A stretch of 64,000 nt of DNA from JAENVT01 sp031370825 (GTDB lineage: Bacteria; Actinomycetota; Acidimicrobiia; Acidimicrobiales; Ilumatobacteraceae). Each line of letters starts with the position of its first letter. The first letter of the stretch is position 1. Both the position numbers and the translations under genes were made by a program. The notes beneath the pieces were generated by a model that was given only the letters and a program-made list of their open reading frames with translations, was not told the DNA's origin and ran no database searches. The stretch covers positions 24,222 to 88,221 of the forward strand of contig JANMRB010000157.1 of the NCBI GenBank assembly GCA_031370825.1. The letters are read 5' to 3'. Below are positions 43,134 to 53,614 of the stretch, piece by piece.

Positions 43134-43631
43134 ATGCGGCCGCGCCGAAAACGCGAAACAGTCGATCTCGCCGTGTTGGCGGCCGACGCATGCAGCGATG
43201 CGGTGGCCGCCGACCCCGATCGGCGGGTCACGCTCGACGCGCCGGAATCGGTGATCGTGGAGGGAGCCCAGGATCATTTGCGTCAGGCTGTCGCGAACCT
43301 CGTCGCCAACGCGCTGACCCACACGCCTGCGGGTACACCGATCGAGGTGTCGGCGCGAGCCGCTGGCCGGCGAGCCGAGCTCATGGTCCGCGACCATGGC
43401 CCGGGGTTGTCGCCGGAAGCTCTGCAGCATGCCTTCGACCGCTTCTGGCGAGCTGATTCATCGCGGGTCGGCCCGAAGGCCGGGCTCGGGCTCTCGATCG
43501 TCGCGGCCATTGCCGACGAGCACGACGGAACAGCGACTGCGCGCAATCACCCCGACGGCGGGGCTATCTTCACACTGGACTTGCCGTTGGCTGTGGCAGT
43601 ATCCGGATCAGCTCGACCGACCGAGGCGTGA
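43134..43631 (+). pseudogene. Histidine kinase remnant: isolated HATPase domain
   Basis: Only the last 165 residues of a sensor kinase are present. They hold the N box (L-R-Q-A-V-A-N-L-V-A-N-A-L-T-H-T-P), G1 box D-H-G-P-G-L-S, F box F-D-R-F-W-R and G2 box G-L-G-L-S-I-V. No membrane helix, HAMP or phosphoacceptor His domain precedes them, and the DNA between this and the secreted-protein start at 43005 has no kinase coding in any frame. No response regulator is adjacent. It looks like the end of a deleted two-component system, similar in the L-Q-H-A-F-D-R-F-W-R phrase to the intact kinase at 53611. The 3' end overlaps hspR by 24 bp. A free-standing ATPase domain acting alone is a less likely alternative. 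Confidence 0.75.
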
Positions 43632-44003
43632 CCCGCCGAAGACCGATACTTCCTGGTGAAGCGGCACGAGGTCACGCCGTGGCGGACGGCGATCCGCCTC
43701 GGCAAGTGCCGAAGTAGCGACCTGTTTCAGATCGGCATTCTCAGCGCGGAGCTGCTCGTTCTCCGCTTCGAGTTGCATCACGCGGCGGATGCCCTCGAGG
43801 TTCATGCCCGACGCGGCAAGCTCGCTGATTCGGCGCAGGCATTCGATGTCGACGTCGCTGTATCGACGATTGCCCCCTTGGGTCCGTGCAGGCTGCACGA
43901 GCCCACGTCGTTCGTAGATGCGCAGGGTCTGTGGATGCATGCCGGCCAGCTCGGCGGCGACCGAGATTACGTAGACCGCGTGATGTTGGGATCGCATGTT
44001 CAT
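43608..44003 (-). CDS. hspR: HspR heat-shock repressor (MerR family)
   Basis: The 131-aa protein has a MerR winged helix, V-Y-V-I-S-V-A-A-E-L-A-G-M-H-P-Q-T-L-R-I-Y-E-R-R-G-L-V (described in two parts: residues about 10-23 and 24-36), then a dimerising coiled coil. It is last in dnaK-grpE-dnaJ-hspR, overlapping dnaJ by 4 nt. HspR binds HAIR elements with help from DnaK and represses its own operon and clpB. Two HAIR elements precede dnaK and one imperfect copy precedes clpB in this window. Confidence 0.95.
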   Translation of the reverse strand: MNMRSQHHAVYVISVAAELAGMHPQTLRIYERRGLVQPARTQGGNRRYSDVDIECLRRISELAASGMNLEGIRRVMQLEAENEQLRAENADLKQVATSALAEADRRPPRRDLVPLHQEVSVFGGSRLGRSS

Positions 44004-45124
44004 GACTCCAATCGAGTCCGTGGTGAAACGGTAGTCGCGGCAACGAGGGCCTCGACGGCTGTTCGTTGTTCATCGGTGAGATTTCTGGGCACATCGACCT
44101 CGACAGTGACGATGAGGTCCCCAGTTGCTTTCTTCGTGGCGATGCCTTTGCCCCTGACGCGGTGCCGTGATCCGGACGGCGTGCCCGGCTTCAGGCGCAG
44201 CATCACGCGTTCGCCGTCGAGCGTCGGAACGTCGATGTCTCCACCAAGGGCGACCTCGGCAAACGTGACCGGCACCCTGACGGTGAGGTTGTTGCCGTCG
44301 CGACCGAACAGCCGGTGACCCGACACATGGCATTCGACGATGAGGTCTCCCGGTGGGCCGCCATTGCGGCCGGGAGCACCGCGCCCTTTGAGGCGAATCT
44401 TCTGGCCGTCGGCAACGCCCGCCGGTATGCGCGCCTGCACTTCGCGTGGGCGCCGCTCGGTGCCCGTTCCGTGACATGTCGGGCATGCGTCGGTGACGAT
44501 GACCCCTCGGCCGCCGCAGACCCGGCACGGAGACGAGAAGGAGAACAATCCTTGGTTCTCATCGACGACGCCACGCCCGCCGCAATTCGAACAGACCTTC
44601 GGTTGCGTCCCGGGTTTGGCGCCGCTGCCGTGGCATGTGCTGCACTGCGCGTCGCTCGTGAGGTAGAGCGTGGTGGTGAGGCCTGTGGCCGCGTCGGCGA
44701 AATCGAGGTTGAGCGTGGCCTCGACATCGGCGCCGCGCTGCGGGCCCGCGGCCGCTGATGGGCCGCCACCGCGTCGGCCACGGCCGAACATCTGGCCGAG
44801 CATGTCGCCGAGGCCGTCGCTGCCGACGTTGAAGTTGAATCCACCGCCGGGCCCACCCGGGCCACCGCCCTGGAACCCGCCGAGCGGGCCGAGCTTGCGG
44901 ACCTCGTCGTATTCCTTGCGCTTGGCTTCGTCGCCCAAGACGTCGTACGCCGCGCTGACTTCCTTGAACCGCTCTTCGGCGGCATCGTCGCCGGGGTGCG
45001 TGTCGGGATGGCTACCTCGGGCCAGCTTGCGGTACGCCTTGGTGATGTCTTTGGGGCTCGCGTCCTCGCCGACGCCGAGGATCTTGTAGTAGTCCTTCTC
45101 GTACCACTCACGTTGCGCCGCCAT
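44000..45124 (-). CDS. dnaJ: DnaJ co-chaperone
   Basis: The 374-aa protein has the J domain (Y-Y-K-I-L-G-V near residue 11, and the H-P-D loop as S-H-P-D-T-H-P-G-D), a Gly/Phe-rich linker, four CxxCxGxG zinc repeats (C-S-T-C-H-G-S-G, C-S-N-C-G-G-R-G, C-R-V-C-G-G-R-G, C-P-T-C-H-G-T-G) and the client-binding C-domain. It stimulates DnaK ATPase. A strong GGAGGTGAT site precedes the ATG. It is third in the operon, 66 bp after grpE, and overlaps hspR. Confidence 0.96.
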   Translation of the reverse strand: MAAQREWYEKDYYKILGVGEDASPKDITKAYRKLARGSHPDTHPGDDAAEERFKEVSAAYDVLGDEAKRKEYDEVRKLGPLGGFQGGGPGGPGGGFNFNVGSDGLGDMLGQMFGRGRRGGGPSAAAGPQRGADVEATLNLDFADAATGLTTTLYLTSDAQCSTCHGSGAKPGTQPKVCSNCGGRGVVDENQGLFSFSSPCRVCGGRGVIVTDACPTCHGTGTERRPREVQARIPAGVADGQKIRLKGRGAPGRNGGPPGDLIVECHVSGHRLFGRDGNNLTVRVPVTFAEVALGGDIDVPTLDGERVMLRLKPGTPSGSRHRVRGKGIATKKATGDLIVTVEVDVPRNLTDEQRTAVEALVAATTVSPRTRLES

Positions 45125-45190
45125 AGATCATCACCTCCCTCCGTTCTCGTTCACTTGCGATTCTCGATCACAGACCTCAGTGGGCCCGCT

Positions 45191-45744
45191 TCAGCCGCGG
45201 ACCTTGACCATCGCCGGCCGCAGGACCTTGCCATTCCATGTGTAACCGGATCGCAAGACCTCGCTGACAACGGGCTCCCCCTCGCCCGGCTCGTGCAGGA
45301 CGGCATCGGCAAGGTGTGGATCGAATGGCTGCTCGTGCAGGTTCATCGACTCGAGGCCCTGCTTCTTCAACTCGCTGAGCATCAGGTTGAACAACGGCTC
45401 GATCTCGGCTGGATGCTGCAAGAACGCAGCCTCACAAGCGTCGAGCACCGGCAGCAGAGCCTCGGCCAGCCGCCCAGTAGCGCGGTCGATGTCGTCGTTG
45501 CGCTGCGTAGCCAGTCGTCGCCGATAGTTCTCGTAATCAGCAGCAATCCGCTGAGCGCGCGCCATCCACTCGTCGCGGTCAGACGTGAGAACCTCGACCT
45601 CGGTCGGCTCTGTCAGTTCAGCCTCATCCTCAGAAACGTCAGACAATTCGCCGACGTAGTCGTCGGAGGGTGGCGCCGTAGGCGAAGTGGGAGGATCTTC
45701 TCCGGTGACAGGACCCTCCGACGACGGGCCGGAGGTGATGTCAC

Positions 45745-45748
<4 letters not shown>
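45191..45748 (-). CDS. grpE: GrpE nucleotide exchange factor
   Basis: The 185-aa protein has an acidic disordered N-terminus, a long helix (about residues 45-95, with D-Y-E-N-Y-R-R-R near 70) and the beta-wing end with H-L-A-D-A-V-L and V-L-R-S-G-Y-T-W-N-G-K-V-L-R-P-A-M-V-K-V, as in GrpE. It releases ADP from DnaK. It overlaps dnaK by 4 nt (ATGA). Confidence 0.95.
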
Positions 45749-47586
<1,838 letters not shown>

Positions 47587-47627
47587 GGGATTGCTCCTTC
47601 AATAGGGGGTTCGGTTGAGATACGGAT

Positions 47628-47648
47628 GTTGAGTGAACTTGACGCAAG
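47628..47648. promoter_or_regulatory. HAIR operator 2 of dnaK (near-consensus)
   Basis: GTTGAGT-N7-ACGCAAG matches the HspR consensus CTTGAGT-N7-ACTCAAG at 12 of 14 arm positions. It is the dnaK-proximal copy, 42 bp before the start codon, in the likely promoter region. Confidence 0.8.
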
Positions 47649-47692
47649 TTTACGGTCCGCTTCGCGACCGATGCAACCCGGGTGGGAGGAAA

Positions 47693-47713
47693 CTTGAGTC
47701 ACTGTGACTCAAG
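47693..47713. promoter_or_regulatory. HAIR operator 1 of dnaK (perfect consensus)
   Basis: CTTGAGT-N7-ACTCAAG is an exact match to the HspR-associated inverted repeat. It lies 107 bp before dnaK and 77 bp before the divergent phyH-like start, so HspR bound here might touch both genes. The centres of the two HAIR copies are 65 bp apart. Confidence 0.92.
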
Positions 47714-47790
47714 TTTTGCAGGCTCCGAGCCCAGGTCGAGACCTCTCGCCGCGGTCAGGGACAGGACCTGTGTAGCGCGAGAATGGGACG

Positions 47791-48663
47791 GTGTTGACCG
47801 AACAGCAGCTCGACTGGTTCCACACGGACGGATTCGTCCTGGTGCCAGACGTCCTGAGCGCCGACGAGGTCGAGGTTCTCCAGCGCGGCGCGTGGGAGAA
47901 CGTGCCGTCCCCCGAGCAGTACTTTGCCGACCCAGGGGGATACACCCACCTGACCAACACCCCGTTTGCCGGATTGACCAACTTTCCGTGGGCGTCGGCG
48001 GAGCTGAACCGTCTTGTCGCACATCCGAGCATCCTGGCGATCGTTCGCCAGATCCTGGGTGTCGACGACATCAGGCTGTACAAGGGCGAGTTGTGGGCGA
48101 AGTACGCCGGAAACGCCGACTACGACCAGCACCATCACCGCGACTTCGGGAACCACACACTTGTGGTGCCGAGCGTGAAGCGCCGGTGGATGCAGGTGAC
48201 GACGTTCACCTATCTGTGCGACGTGGACGAGACAAACGGGGCAACGGCGGCAGTCCCGAAGCGGTACTCGGCGCACATCCCACTTGGTCAGCGACGCACC
48301 GAGCCAGGCGAGCTGCGAGATCGCGAGGTTCTGGCCTGCGGGCGGGCCGGCTCGACGCTCGTCTACTCGACCGAGGTCTTCCATCGGGGGACGTCGTTGA
48401 CGTCTCCTACGGCTTCGCGTTTCACGGTCCTGGCCGATTACAAGGCCGCCGACGCCAGCTGGACCAACAAGCACGCCTTCGGCCACCTCGGGCAGCGCCG
48501 GGAGATGATCGAGTTCGTCACCAACGTCGACCCCGACACCCGAACGTTGCTCGACATCCCCGCACCGGGCCATCCCTACTGGACAGAGCAGACCATTGCC
48601 GACATGGCGGTTCGATATCCCGGCATCGACATGGGCCCCTACAAAGCCGCCCGAGGTGCCTGA
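47791..48663 (+). CDS. Phytanoyl-CoA dioxygenase (PhyH) family protein
   Basis: The 290-aa protein fits the PhyH family of Fe(II)/2-oxoglutarate oxygenases. The iron site is the H-x-D of Q-H-H-H-R-D-F near residue 112, and the distal His is in V-F-H-R-G-T near 200. The residue after it that usually binds 2-oxoglutarate (Arg in S-R-F-T) follows at about 212. The N-terminal W-F-H-T-D-G-F-V-L-V-P-D is also typical. The substrate is unknown. GTG 47791 has GAGAAT 6 nt upstream as a weak -10 box. It is divergent from dnaK. Confidence 0.88.
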   Translation: MLTEQQLDWFHTDGFVLVPDVLSADEVEVLQRGAWENVPSPEQYFADPGGYTHLTNTPFAGLTNFPWASAELNRLVAHPSILAIVRQILGVDDIRLYKGELWAKYAGNADYDQHHHRDFGNHTLVVPSVKRRWMQVTTFTYLCDVDETNGATAAVPKRYSAHIPLGQRRTEPGELRDREVLACGRAGSTLVYSTEVFHRGTSLTSPTASRFTVLADYKAADASWTNKHAFGHLGQRREMIEFVTNVDPDTRTLLDIPAPGHPYWTEQTIADMAVRYPGIDMGPYKAARGA

Positions 48664-48694
48664 CCCGTGACGATCGTCGTATCGTCGGACCCCA

Positions 48695-49930
48695 ATGGCA
48701 ACACTCCAGCTCGAAGGTGATCCGAGCGACGTCGGCATGTCCGCCGAGCGACTCGCCCGCATCGATACCCACTTTCAAAAGTACGTCGACGACGGTCGGC
48801 TCCCTGGTTGGCTGATCAGCGTCAGTCGTCACGGCAAGCTCGTCCACCTGTCGACGCACGGTCAGCGCGACATCGAAGCATCGAAACCCGTCGAGACCGA
48901 CACGTTGTGGCGGATCTTCTCGATGACCAAGCCGATCACGGCCGTGCTGGCCCTGCAGCTGTGGGAGGAGGGTGCCTTCGAGCTGAACGACCCGGTGCAT
49001 CGATACATCCCCGCGTTCAAGCATCAGAAGGTGTGGCGGTCGGGTAGTTCGACGGCGCCGATCCTCGATCCGGTCGTCGAGAAGATGCGTTTGTGGCACC
49101 TGTTCTCTCATACGAGCGGGCTCACCTACGGGTTCATGTTCGCTCATCCGGTCGACGAGCTCTACCGCAAGGCTGGTTTCGAGTGGGGAATGCCCCGTGA
49201 TCTGGATCTCGAGGCGGTCGTGGACAGATGGGCTGCACTTCCCCTCCTGTTCCAGCCCGGCACCGAGTGGAACTATTCGGTAGGCCTCGACGTTCTGGGC
49301 CGCGTGCTGGAGGTGATCACCGGCCAGCGACTCGACGAACTGATGCGAACCCGGCTGCTCGAACCTCTCGGCATGAACGAGACGACATGGTTTGTCGATG
49401 AAGCAAGCGCCCCTCGCCTGGCCGCCTTGTACGGAGTGCACCCGGAGACGCGCAAGGCGGCGCGCATGGAGGTGATGGACCGTGGCACGCTCCGCGAACC
49501 GAAGGCCCATGGCGGTGGTGGAGGCTTGGTCAGCACGGCGCACGACTACCACCGATTCACGCAGATGTTGCTCCGCGGTGGCGAGCTCGACGGCGTGCGC
49601 ATCCTCGCGCCCGGAACCGTGAAGTACATGGCCAGCAACCACCTTCCCAACGGTGTCGACCTCAGCGCCTTTGCCCGGCCGCTGTTCGCCGAGACGACGT
49701 TCGACGGTGTCGGCTTCGGCTTGGGTGTCAGCGTCACGATCGACCCCGTCAAGGCCCGCGTGCCCGGAAGCTCCGGCGAGTATGCGTGGGGTGGTGCGGC
49801 GAGCACGGCATTCTGGATCGACCCGGCCGAAGACCTCACGGTGCAGTTCTTCACCCAGCTGCTCCCAAGCAGCACTCACCCCATCCGCAGCCAGCTGAAG
49901 CAGCTCGTCTACCAATCGATCCTCGCCTGA
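48695..49930 (+). CDS. Serine hydrolase of the class C beta-lactamase/esterase family
   Basis: The 411-aa protein has the nucleophile motif S-M-T-K near residue 77 and W-N-Y-S-V near 192, where the tyrosine base of Y-x-N would lie. A C-terminal H-G-G-G-G segment near 270 stands in place of K-T-G. No signal peptide is seen, so it is probably a cytoplasmic esterase, like EstB, and not a resistance enzyme. It is followed after one base by the LLM oxidoreductase, so the two form an operon. PhyH lies 31 bp upstream in the same direction. Confidence 0.88.
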   Translation: MATLQLEGDPSDVGMSAERLARIDTHFQKYVDDGRLPGWLISVSRHGKLVHLSTHGQRDIEASKPVETDTLWRIFSMTKPITAVLALQLWEEGAFELNDPVHRYIPAFKHQKVWRSGSSTAPILDPVVEKMRLWHLFSHTSGLTYGFMFAHPVDELYRKAGFEWGMPRDLDLEAVVDRWAALPLLFQPGTEWNYSVGLDVLGRVLEVITGQRLDELMRTRLLEPLGMNETTWFVDEASAPRLAALYGVHPETRKAARMEVMDRGTLREPKAHGGGGGLVSTAHDYHRFTQMLLRGGELDGVRILAPGTVKYMASNHLPNGVDLSAFARPLFAETTFDGVGFGLGVSVTIDPVKARVPGSSGEYAWGGAASTAFWIDPAEDLTVQFFTQLLPSSTHPIRSQLKQLVYQSILA

Positions 49931-49931
49931 G

Positions 49932-50867
49932 ATGCAGCTTTCCGACCTGTGCATCTTCACCGAGCCCCAGCAGGGCGCCTCATACGACACGTTGCTCACG
50001 GTCACCAAGCGCGCCGAGGCACTCGGCTACGGAGGATTCTTCCGCAGCGACCACTACCTGAAGATGGGTGACGTAAGCGGCCTCCCCGGACCGACGGACG
50101 CATGGGTCACCCTTGCTGGGCTCGCCTGCGAAACATCGACGATCCGCCTCGGCACACTCGTCTCGCCGGTCACGTTCCGACGGCCCGGTCTGCTGGCAGT
50201 CAGCGTCTCCCAGGTCGACCAGATGAGCGGTGGGCGCATCGAGTTGGGCATCGGTGCTGGATGGTACGAACCGGAGCACAAGGCCTACGGGTTCGACTTT
50301 CCGCCGGCCGCGGCCCGCTTCGATGACCTCACCGATCAGTTGGCGATCATCACCGGGATGTGGAGCACACCGATCGGCGAGACCTTCAGCTATGCCGGCA
50401 AGGTGCACAGCGTCACTGATTCGCCTGGTTTGCCGAAGCCGGTCCAACAACCGCTGCCGATCATCATCGGAGGTGGCGGCGCAAAACGCACGCCCGTGCT
50501 GACCGCCCAGTACGCGACGGAGTGCAACGTCGGATTCGCGCCGGTGACGACGTTCGTCGAACGCAAAGCAAGGGTGGAGGCGGCGTGCGCCGCGATCGAT
50601 CGCCAACGACCGATGCGATACTCGGTTGCGCTCGTGGTGTGCGCTGGAGGAACCGAGGCCGACGTTCGGCGTCGCGCGGCAGCCATCGGCCGCGAGCCTG
50701 CCGAGCTCCGTACGGATGGGGCGGCGGGATCTGCCGAGGAAACCGCCGCGGCAATTCGCCGATACGTGGACGCTGGTGCCGAACGGGTCTACCTGCAGGT
50801 GCTCGACCTGTCAGACCTCGATCATGTCGACTTCATCGCCAACGAGGTCGCTCCGCTGCTCGACTGA
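49932..50867 (+). CDS. LLM-class oxidoreductase (probably F420-dependent)
   Basis: The 311-aa protein shows the bacterial-luciferase-like barrel, with F-R-S-D-H-Y near residue 37, R-L-G-T-L-V-S-P-V-T-F-R-R-P near 71, Q-V-D-Q-M-S-G-G-R-I-E-L-G-I-G-A-G-W near 95 and P-I-I-I-G-G-G-G near 176. This subgroup in actinobacteria usually uses coenzyme F420. The substrate is unknown. It starts one base after the hydrolase stop. Its 3' end overlaps the convergent apbE gene by 57 bp. Confidence 0.88.
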   Translation: MQLSDLCIFTEPQQGASYDTLLTVTKRAEALGYGGFFRSDHYLKMGDVSGLPGPTDAWVTLAGLACETSTIRLGTLVSPVTFRRPGLLAVSVSQVDQMSGGRIELGIGAGWYEPEHKAYGFDFPPAAARFDDLTDQLAIITGMWSTPIGETFSYAGKVHSVTDSPGLPKPVQQPLPIIIGGGGAKRTPVLTAQYATECNVGFAPVTTFVERKARVEAACAAIDRQRPMRYSVALVVCAGGTEADVRRRAAAIGREPAELRTDGAAGSAEETAAAIRRYVDAGAERVYLQVLDLSDLDHVDFIANEVAPLLD

Positions 50868-51752
50868 GGTCGCGTACACAGACCACGCTCGGTTGACCTC
50901 GGTCGTCATGTCGGCATAGGTAAGTTGCGCGCCAAGGCCGAACTCGTCGAGCGCCAGCAAGCTGGCGGCGCCGCGCACCATCGCAGCCTTGGTCCACACT
51001 TCGGCCCAAGCAGCGCCTCCGGCAACCACGGTGACGGCCACGATCTCACGTTGATGATGCGTCGGCCGTCCGGTAGCAGGATCGAGAAGGTGGTGCACGA
51101 GTTGGCCATCGTCGCAGTGCCAGCGGCGGCGAAACGTCCCTGAGGTTGCAACGCCGCCGGCACTCATCGTCAGTTGGGCGACCTCGACCACGTCATCGTT
51201 GGGGTCGGCAACCCCGACCAGCCACCCTCCCGGTTGGGGCGCAGCGCCACGCACGCACACATCGCCGCCGATCGACACAGACGCACCGTCGGCTCCTGCG
51301 CCAAGAAGTCGGTCGACGACGAGATCCGCGGCCAGCCCTTTGCCAATTCCACCGGGATCGAGGCACAGTCCGATCGGTGCGAGGACAACACTGTCGACGT
51401 CGTCGATCACCAACTCGTCGAGGTTGCCACGAAGCGACGCCCCACTCGGCAGAGATGTGACGGCTGCCGGGTCGTGCCAGCTGGCTGCATACCCGAGACC
51501 GACCAGAGGGGCCAGCAACGTGGGGTCGAACCCTCCACCGGTCGCCCGCCAGCCATCGAGCATTGCCCGCAGCAGTACCACCGTCGCCGGGTCGACACGA
51601 AGCGGCGACCCTCCTGCGTTGTTGAGACGGCTGATGTCGCTGTGGGGAAGGAAGCGGCTCCAGCAAAATTCGAGGTGAGCGACGTCATGCGCGGCTTGCT
51701 CGAGAAGTTCGGGCGATCCGCCGACGAGAACCACATCGACCGACGACCCCAT
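50811..51752 (-). CDS. apbE: FAD:protein FMN transferase (ApbE)
   Basis: The 313-aa enzyme attaches FMN covalently to Ser/Thr of target proteins outside the membrane. It has M-G-S-S-V-D-V at the start, F-C-W-S-R-F-L-P-H-S-D-I-S-R-L-N, G-G-G-F-D-P-T, D-P-G-G-I-G-K-G-L-A-A-D near residue 135, S-I-G-G-D-V-C and the C-terminal T-K-A-A-M-V-R-G segment with the Mg site. ATG 51752 has GGAGG just before it. A TTG at 51788 is an alternative. No signal peptide is apparent with either start. It follows two genes for small membrane or exported proteins in the same direction. No flavinylation motif was identified in them. Confidence 0.9.
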   Translation of the reverse strand: MGSSVDVVLVGGSPELLEQAAHDVAHLEFCWSRFLPHSDISRLNNAGGSPLRVDPATVVLLRAMLDGWRATGGGFDPTLLAPLVGLGYAASWHDPAAVTSLPSGASLRGNLDELVIDDVDSVVLAPIGLCLDPGGIGKGLAADLVVDRLLGAGADGASVSIGGDVCVRGAAPQPGGWLVGVADPNDDVVEVAQLTMSAGGVATSGTFRRRWHCDDGQLVHHLLDPATGRPTHHQREIVAVTVVAGGAAWAEVWTKAAMVRGAASLLALDEFGLGAQLTYADMTTEVNRAWSVYATSVEQRSDLVGDEVDMIEV

Positions 51753-51792
51753 GGCCCTCCACGATCCAACATGAGTCTGGGGGCTCAACAGA

Positions 51793-52248
51793 TCAGCTCG
51801 AGGACTTGGTCGTTGCGTTGGAGGTTGCGCGGGTGGTGGTCTTCTGCGCCACCGCCTGAGGGGCCGGCACGGCAACAGGGATCGTCACTAGAACCGTGGC
51901 CACCGGAGTCGATGGGATCAGCGCCGCAACAGGTGGCGTGGTCGGCGCAGAGGTCGGGGCGACCGGCGTAGAAGCCGTGGGGACCGGCGTAGAAGTCGTG
52001 GGGACCGGCGAGACCGGCACGATCTGGACCGTGGTGTCCGCCGCCGGCAGCGTGGTGTCTGCAGGCAGCGCTGTGCTCTGAGCCGTCGTGCCGCCCCAGC
52101 CCATGGCCGCGACGAGACCGAACATGGCTGACGTGGACACGCCCGCCGTCAAGATCTTCCACGCCTTAGCGGGCTTGCCGCGATCCTTGGAAGGGGTGCG
52201 CAGCGCGGCGAGGCGCTCCGCGGCGGATGCGGGGATCGGCTCAGTCAT
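51793..52248 (-). CDS. Single-pass membrane protein with Thr/Pro/Val-rich tail
   Basis: The 151-aa product has an Ala-rich cytoplasmic head (M-T-E-P-I-P-A-S-A-A-E-R-L), a basic patch, one hydrophobic helix (about residues 33-50) and a long low-complexity tail of Thr, Pro, Ala and Val with repeated T-P-V-A-P-T-S type units, ending in a basic Lys/Thr/Ser stretch. ATG 52248 overlaps the upstream stop by 8 nt. The middle of a three-gene unit with apbE suggests a role in the same envelope process. The family is not recognised. Confidence 0.72.
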   Translation of the reverse strand: MTEPIPASAAERLAALRTPSKDRGKPAKAWKILTAGVSTSAMFGLVAAMGWGGTTAQSTALPADTTLPAADTTVQIVPVSPVPTTSTPVPTASTPVAPTSAPTTPPVAALIPSTPVATVLVTIPVAVPAPQAVAQKTTTRATSNATTKSSS

Positions 52249-52795
52249 CGCTGCCGTCGTCGCCACCACCGTGGCGGCCGCTGTTGTCATCAACCGAGTT
52301 GCTCGTTACCGAGACGTCTTTTGACTCGACCGAGGTCGTCACGACGCCAAAGAGAAGGTTGGCGTGGAACTCGACCTCGGTGCTGCCCGACTGAAACCCG
52401 ATCTCGACCGTCGAAGCGTCGTCGGCCTCGGACTTGGTGACCGTCCACCCCGCAACCGGGGTGACGTTGACGATCGTCAGAACATCACCCGAGGTGTCGA
52501 GGGTTACCGAACCGGCGTCGCCGATCGCGTACACGGCTTGCGTCGAGGATGCCGCGACCTGGGGAATCGCCGCAGCCTTCGGGGCAGTCGTCGTAGCCAC
52601 CGTTGTCGTGACCTTTGGATCCTGCGTGCCCGCTTCCGCAGTGTTCGGAGTTGACGAAGTCGGCGAGGTCTGGTCGACGGAGAATGCGGACGTCGAGGCA
52701 TTTCCGGTGAGCACTTGCGCGTTGACCAGGGCAGCGGCCGAACCGGCCACCAGCACTCCGGCAATCGAGATCATCGTGGCAACTCGAGTCTTCAT
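52241..52795 (-). CDS. Secreted acidic protein of unknown function
   Basis: The 184-aa product from ATG 52795 has a signal peptide (M-K-T-R-V-A-T-M then a hydrophobic run to about residue 27), a Thr/Ala-rich linker and a beta-rich domain of about 80 residues. The end is His/Gly/Asp-rich (R-H-G-G-G-D-D). GGAAGG precedes the ATG at about 9 nt. It is divergent from a response regulator and begins the unit leading to apbE, so the two-component system is a likely regulator. Confidence 0.72.
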   Translation of the reverse strand: MKTRVATMISIAGVLVAGSAAALVNAQVLTGNASTSAFSVDQTSPTSSTPNTAEAGTQDPKVTTTVATTTAPKAAAIPQVAASSTQAVYAIGDAGSVTLDTSGDVLTIVNVTPVAGWTVTKSEADDASTVEIGFQSGSTEVEFHANLLFGVVTTSVESKDVSVTSNSVDDNSGRHGGGDDGSDD

Positions 52796-52933
52796 CTTCT
52801 TACCTTCCGTCGTAACGATCACATCGATCGTGGATCACAAGGTACGAGCGCGCCTCCCAAGGGACAGGCCGCGAATATCCAAGATTTGTCCAAGAAGGAC
52901 CCCCGCGCCCGGCGGGCTTGTCACAATGACTGC

Positions 52934-53614
52934 GTGAAGTTGCTGCTGGTCGAGGACGACAAGGCGATCGCCGAGACCCTTGTGGAAGGTCTCACCGCAG
53001 CCGGCCACACCGTCGTCCACGTGGCCACGGGTGCGGCCGCCTTGGCCGAGCGCGGTCACGAACTCGTGCTGCTCGACCTCGGGTTGCCAGACATGGATGG
53101 TCGCGACGTGTGCCGTGAGCTGCGGCAACGGTCGGTGACAACGCCGATCATCATGCTGACGGCGCGGAGCGAGGAGTTCGACCGTGTGCTAGGTCTCGAG
53201 CTCGGTGCCGACGACTACGTGACCAAGCCATTCAGCCTTCGCGAGCTTGTCGCTCGAATTCGGGCCGTTGGCCGCCGAGCTCTCGACGGTCAGCCGAACG
53301 CCGACGATCGCGAGAGCGCGGCGCCGCAGATGATCGGACCAATGGAGTTGGATCGGCGGACGCGACGGGTTCGAATCCGCGGTCAGGAGATCGCGCTGAC
53401 CGCCAAGGAGTTCGACCTGCTGGCGTTCCTGGCAAACGATGTCGGCGCTGTGCACACACGGACCGAGATACTCGAAACGGTTTGGGACGCCCATTGGTAT
53501 GGCCCGACCAAAACGGTCGACGCCCATGTCGCCTCGCTGCGCAAGAAACTCGGCGATCACGGATGGATCGAAGCCGTTCGTGGGGTCGGATTCCGGTTGG
53601 AAGCCCCCTCGTGA
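52934..53614 (+). CDS. OmpR/PhoB-type response regulator
   Basis: The 226-aa protein has a receiver domain (V-E-D-D acidic pair near residue 9, phosphoacceptor Asp in L-L-D-L-G-L-P-D near 50, and K-P-F-S near 100) and a winged-helix output domain with L-T-A-K-E-F-D-L-L and R-K-K-L-G. GTG 52934 has CACAAT 6 nt before it, so it may be leaderless. It is coupled by GTGA overlap to the kinase. The probable target is the divergent secreted-protein and apbE operon. Confidence 0.95.
   Translation: MKLLLVEDDKAIAETLVEGLTAAGHTVVHVATGAAALAERGHELVLLDLGLPDMDGRDVCRELRQRSVTTPIIMLTARSEEFDRVLGLELGADDYVTKPFSLRELVARIRAVGRRALDGQPNADDRESAAPQMIGPMELDRRTRRVRIRGQEIALTAKEFDLLAFLANDVGAVHTRTEILETVWDAHWYGPTKTVDAHVASLRKKLGDHGWIEAVRGVGFRLEAPS

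Noticed and set aside
48518..50008. 496-codon frame opposite the beta-lactamase-like gene
   Set aside because: It has no domain and spans three real genes on the other strand. It is a compositional shadow.
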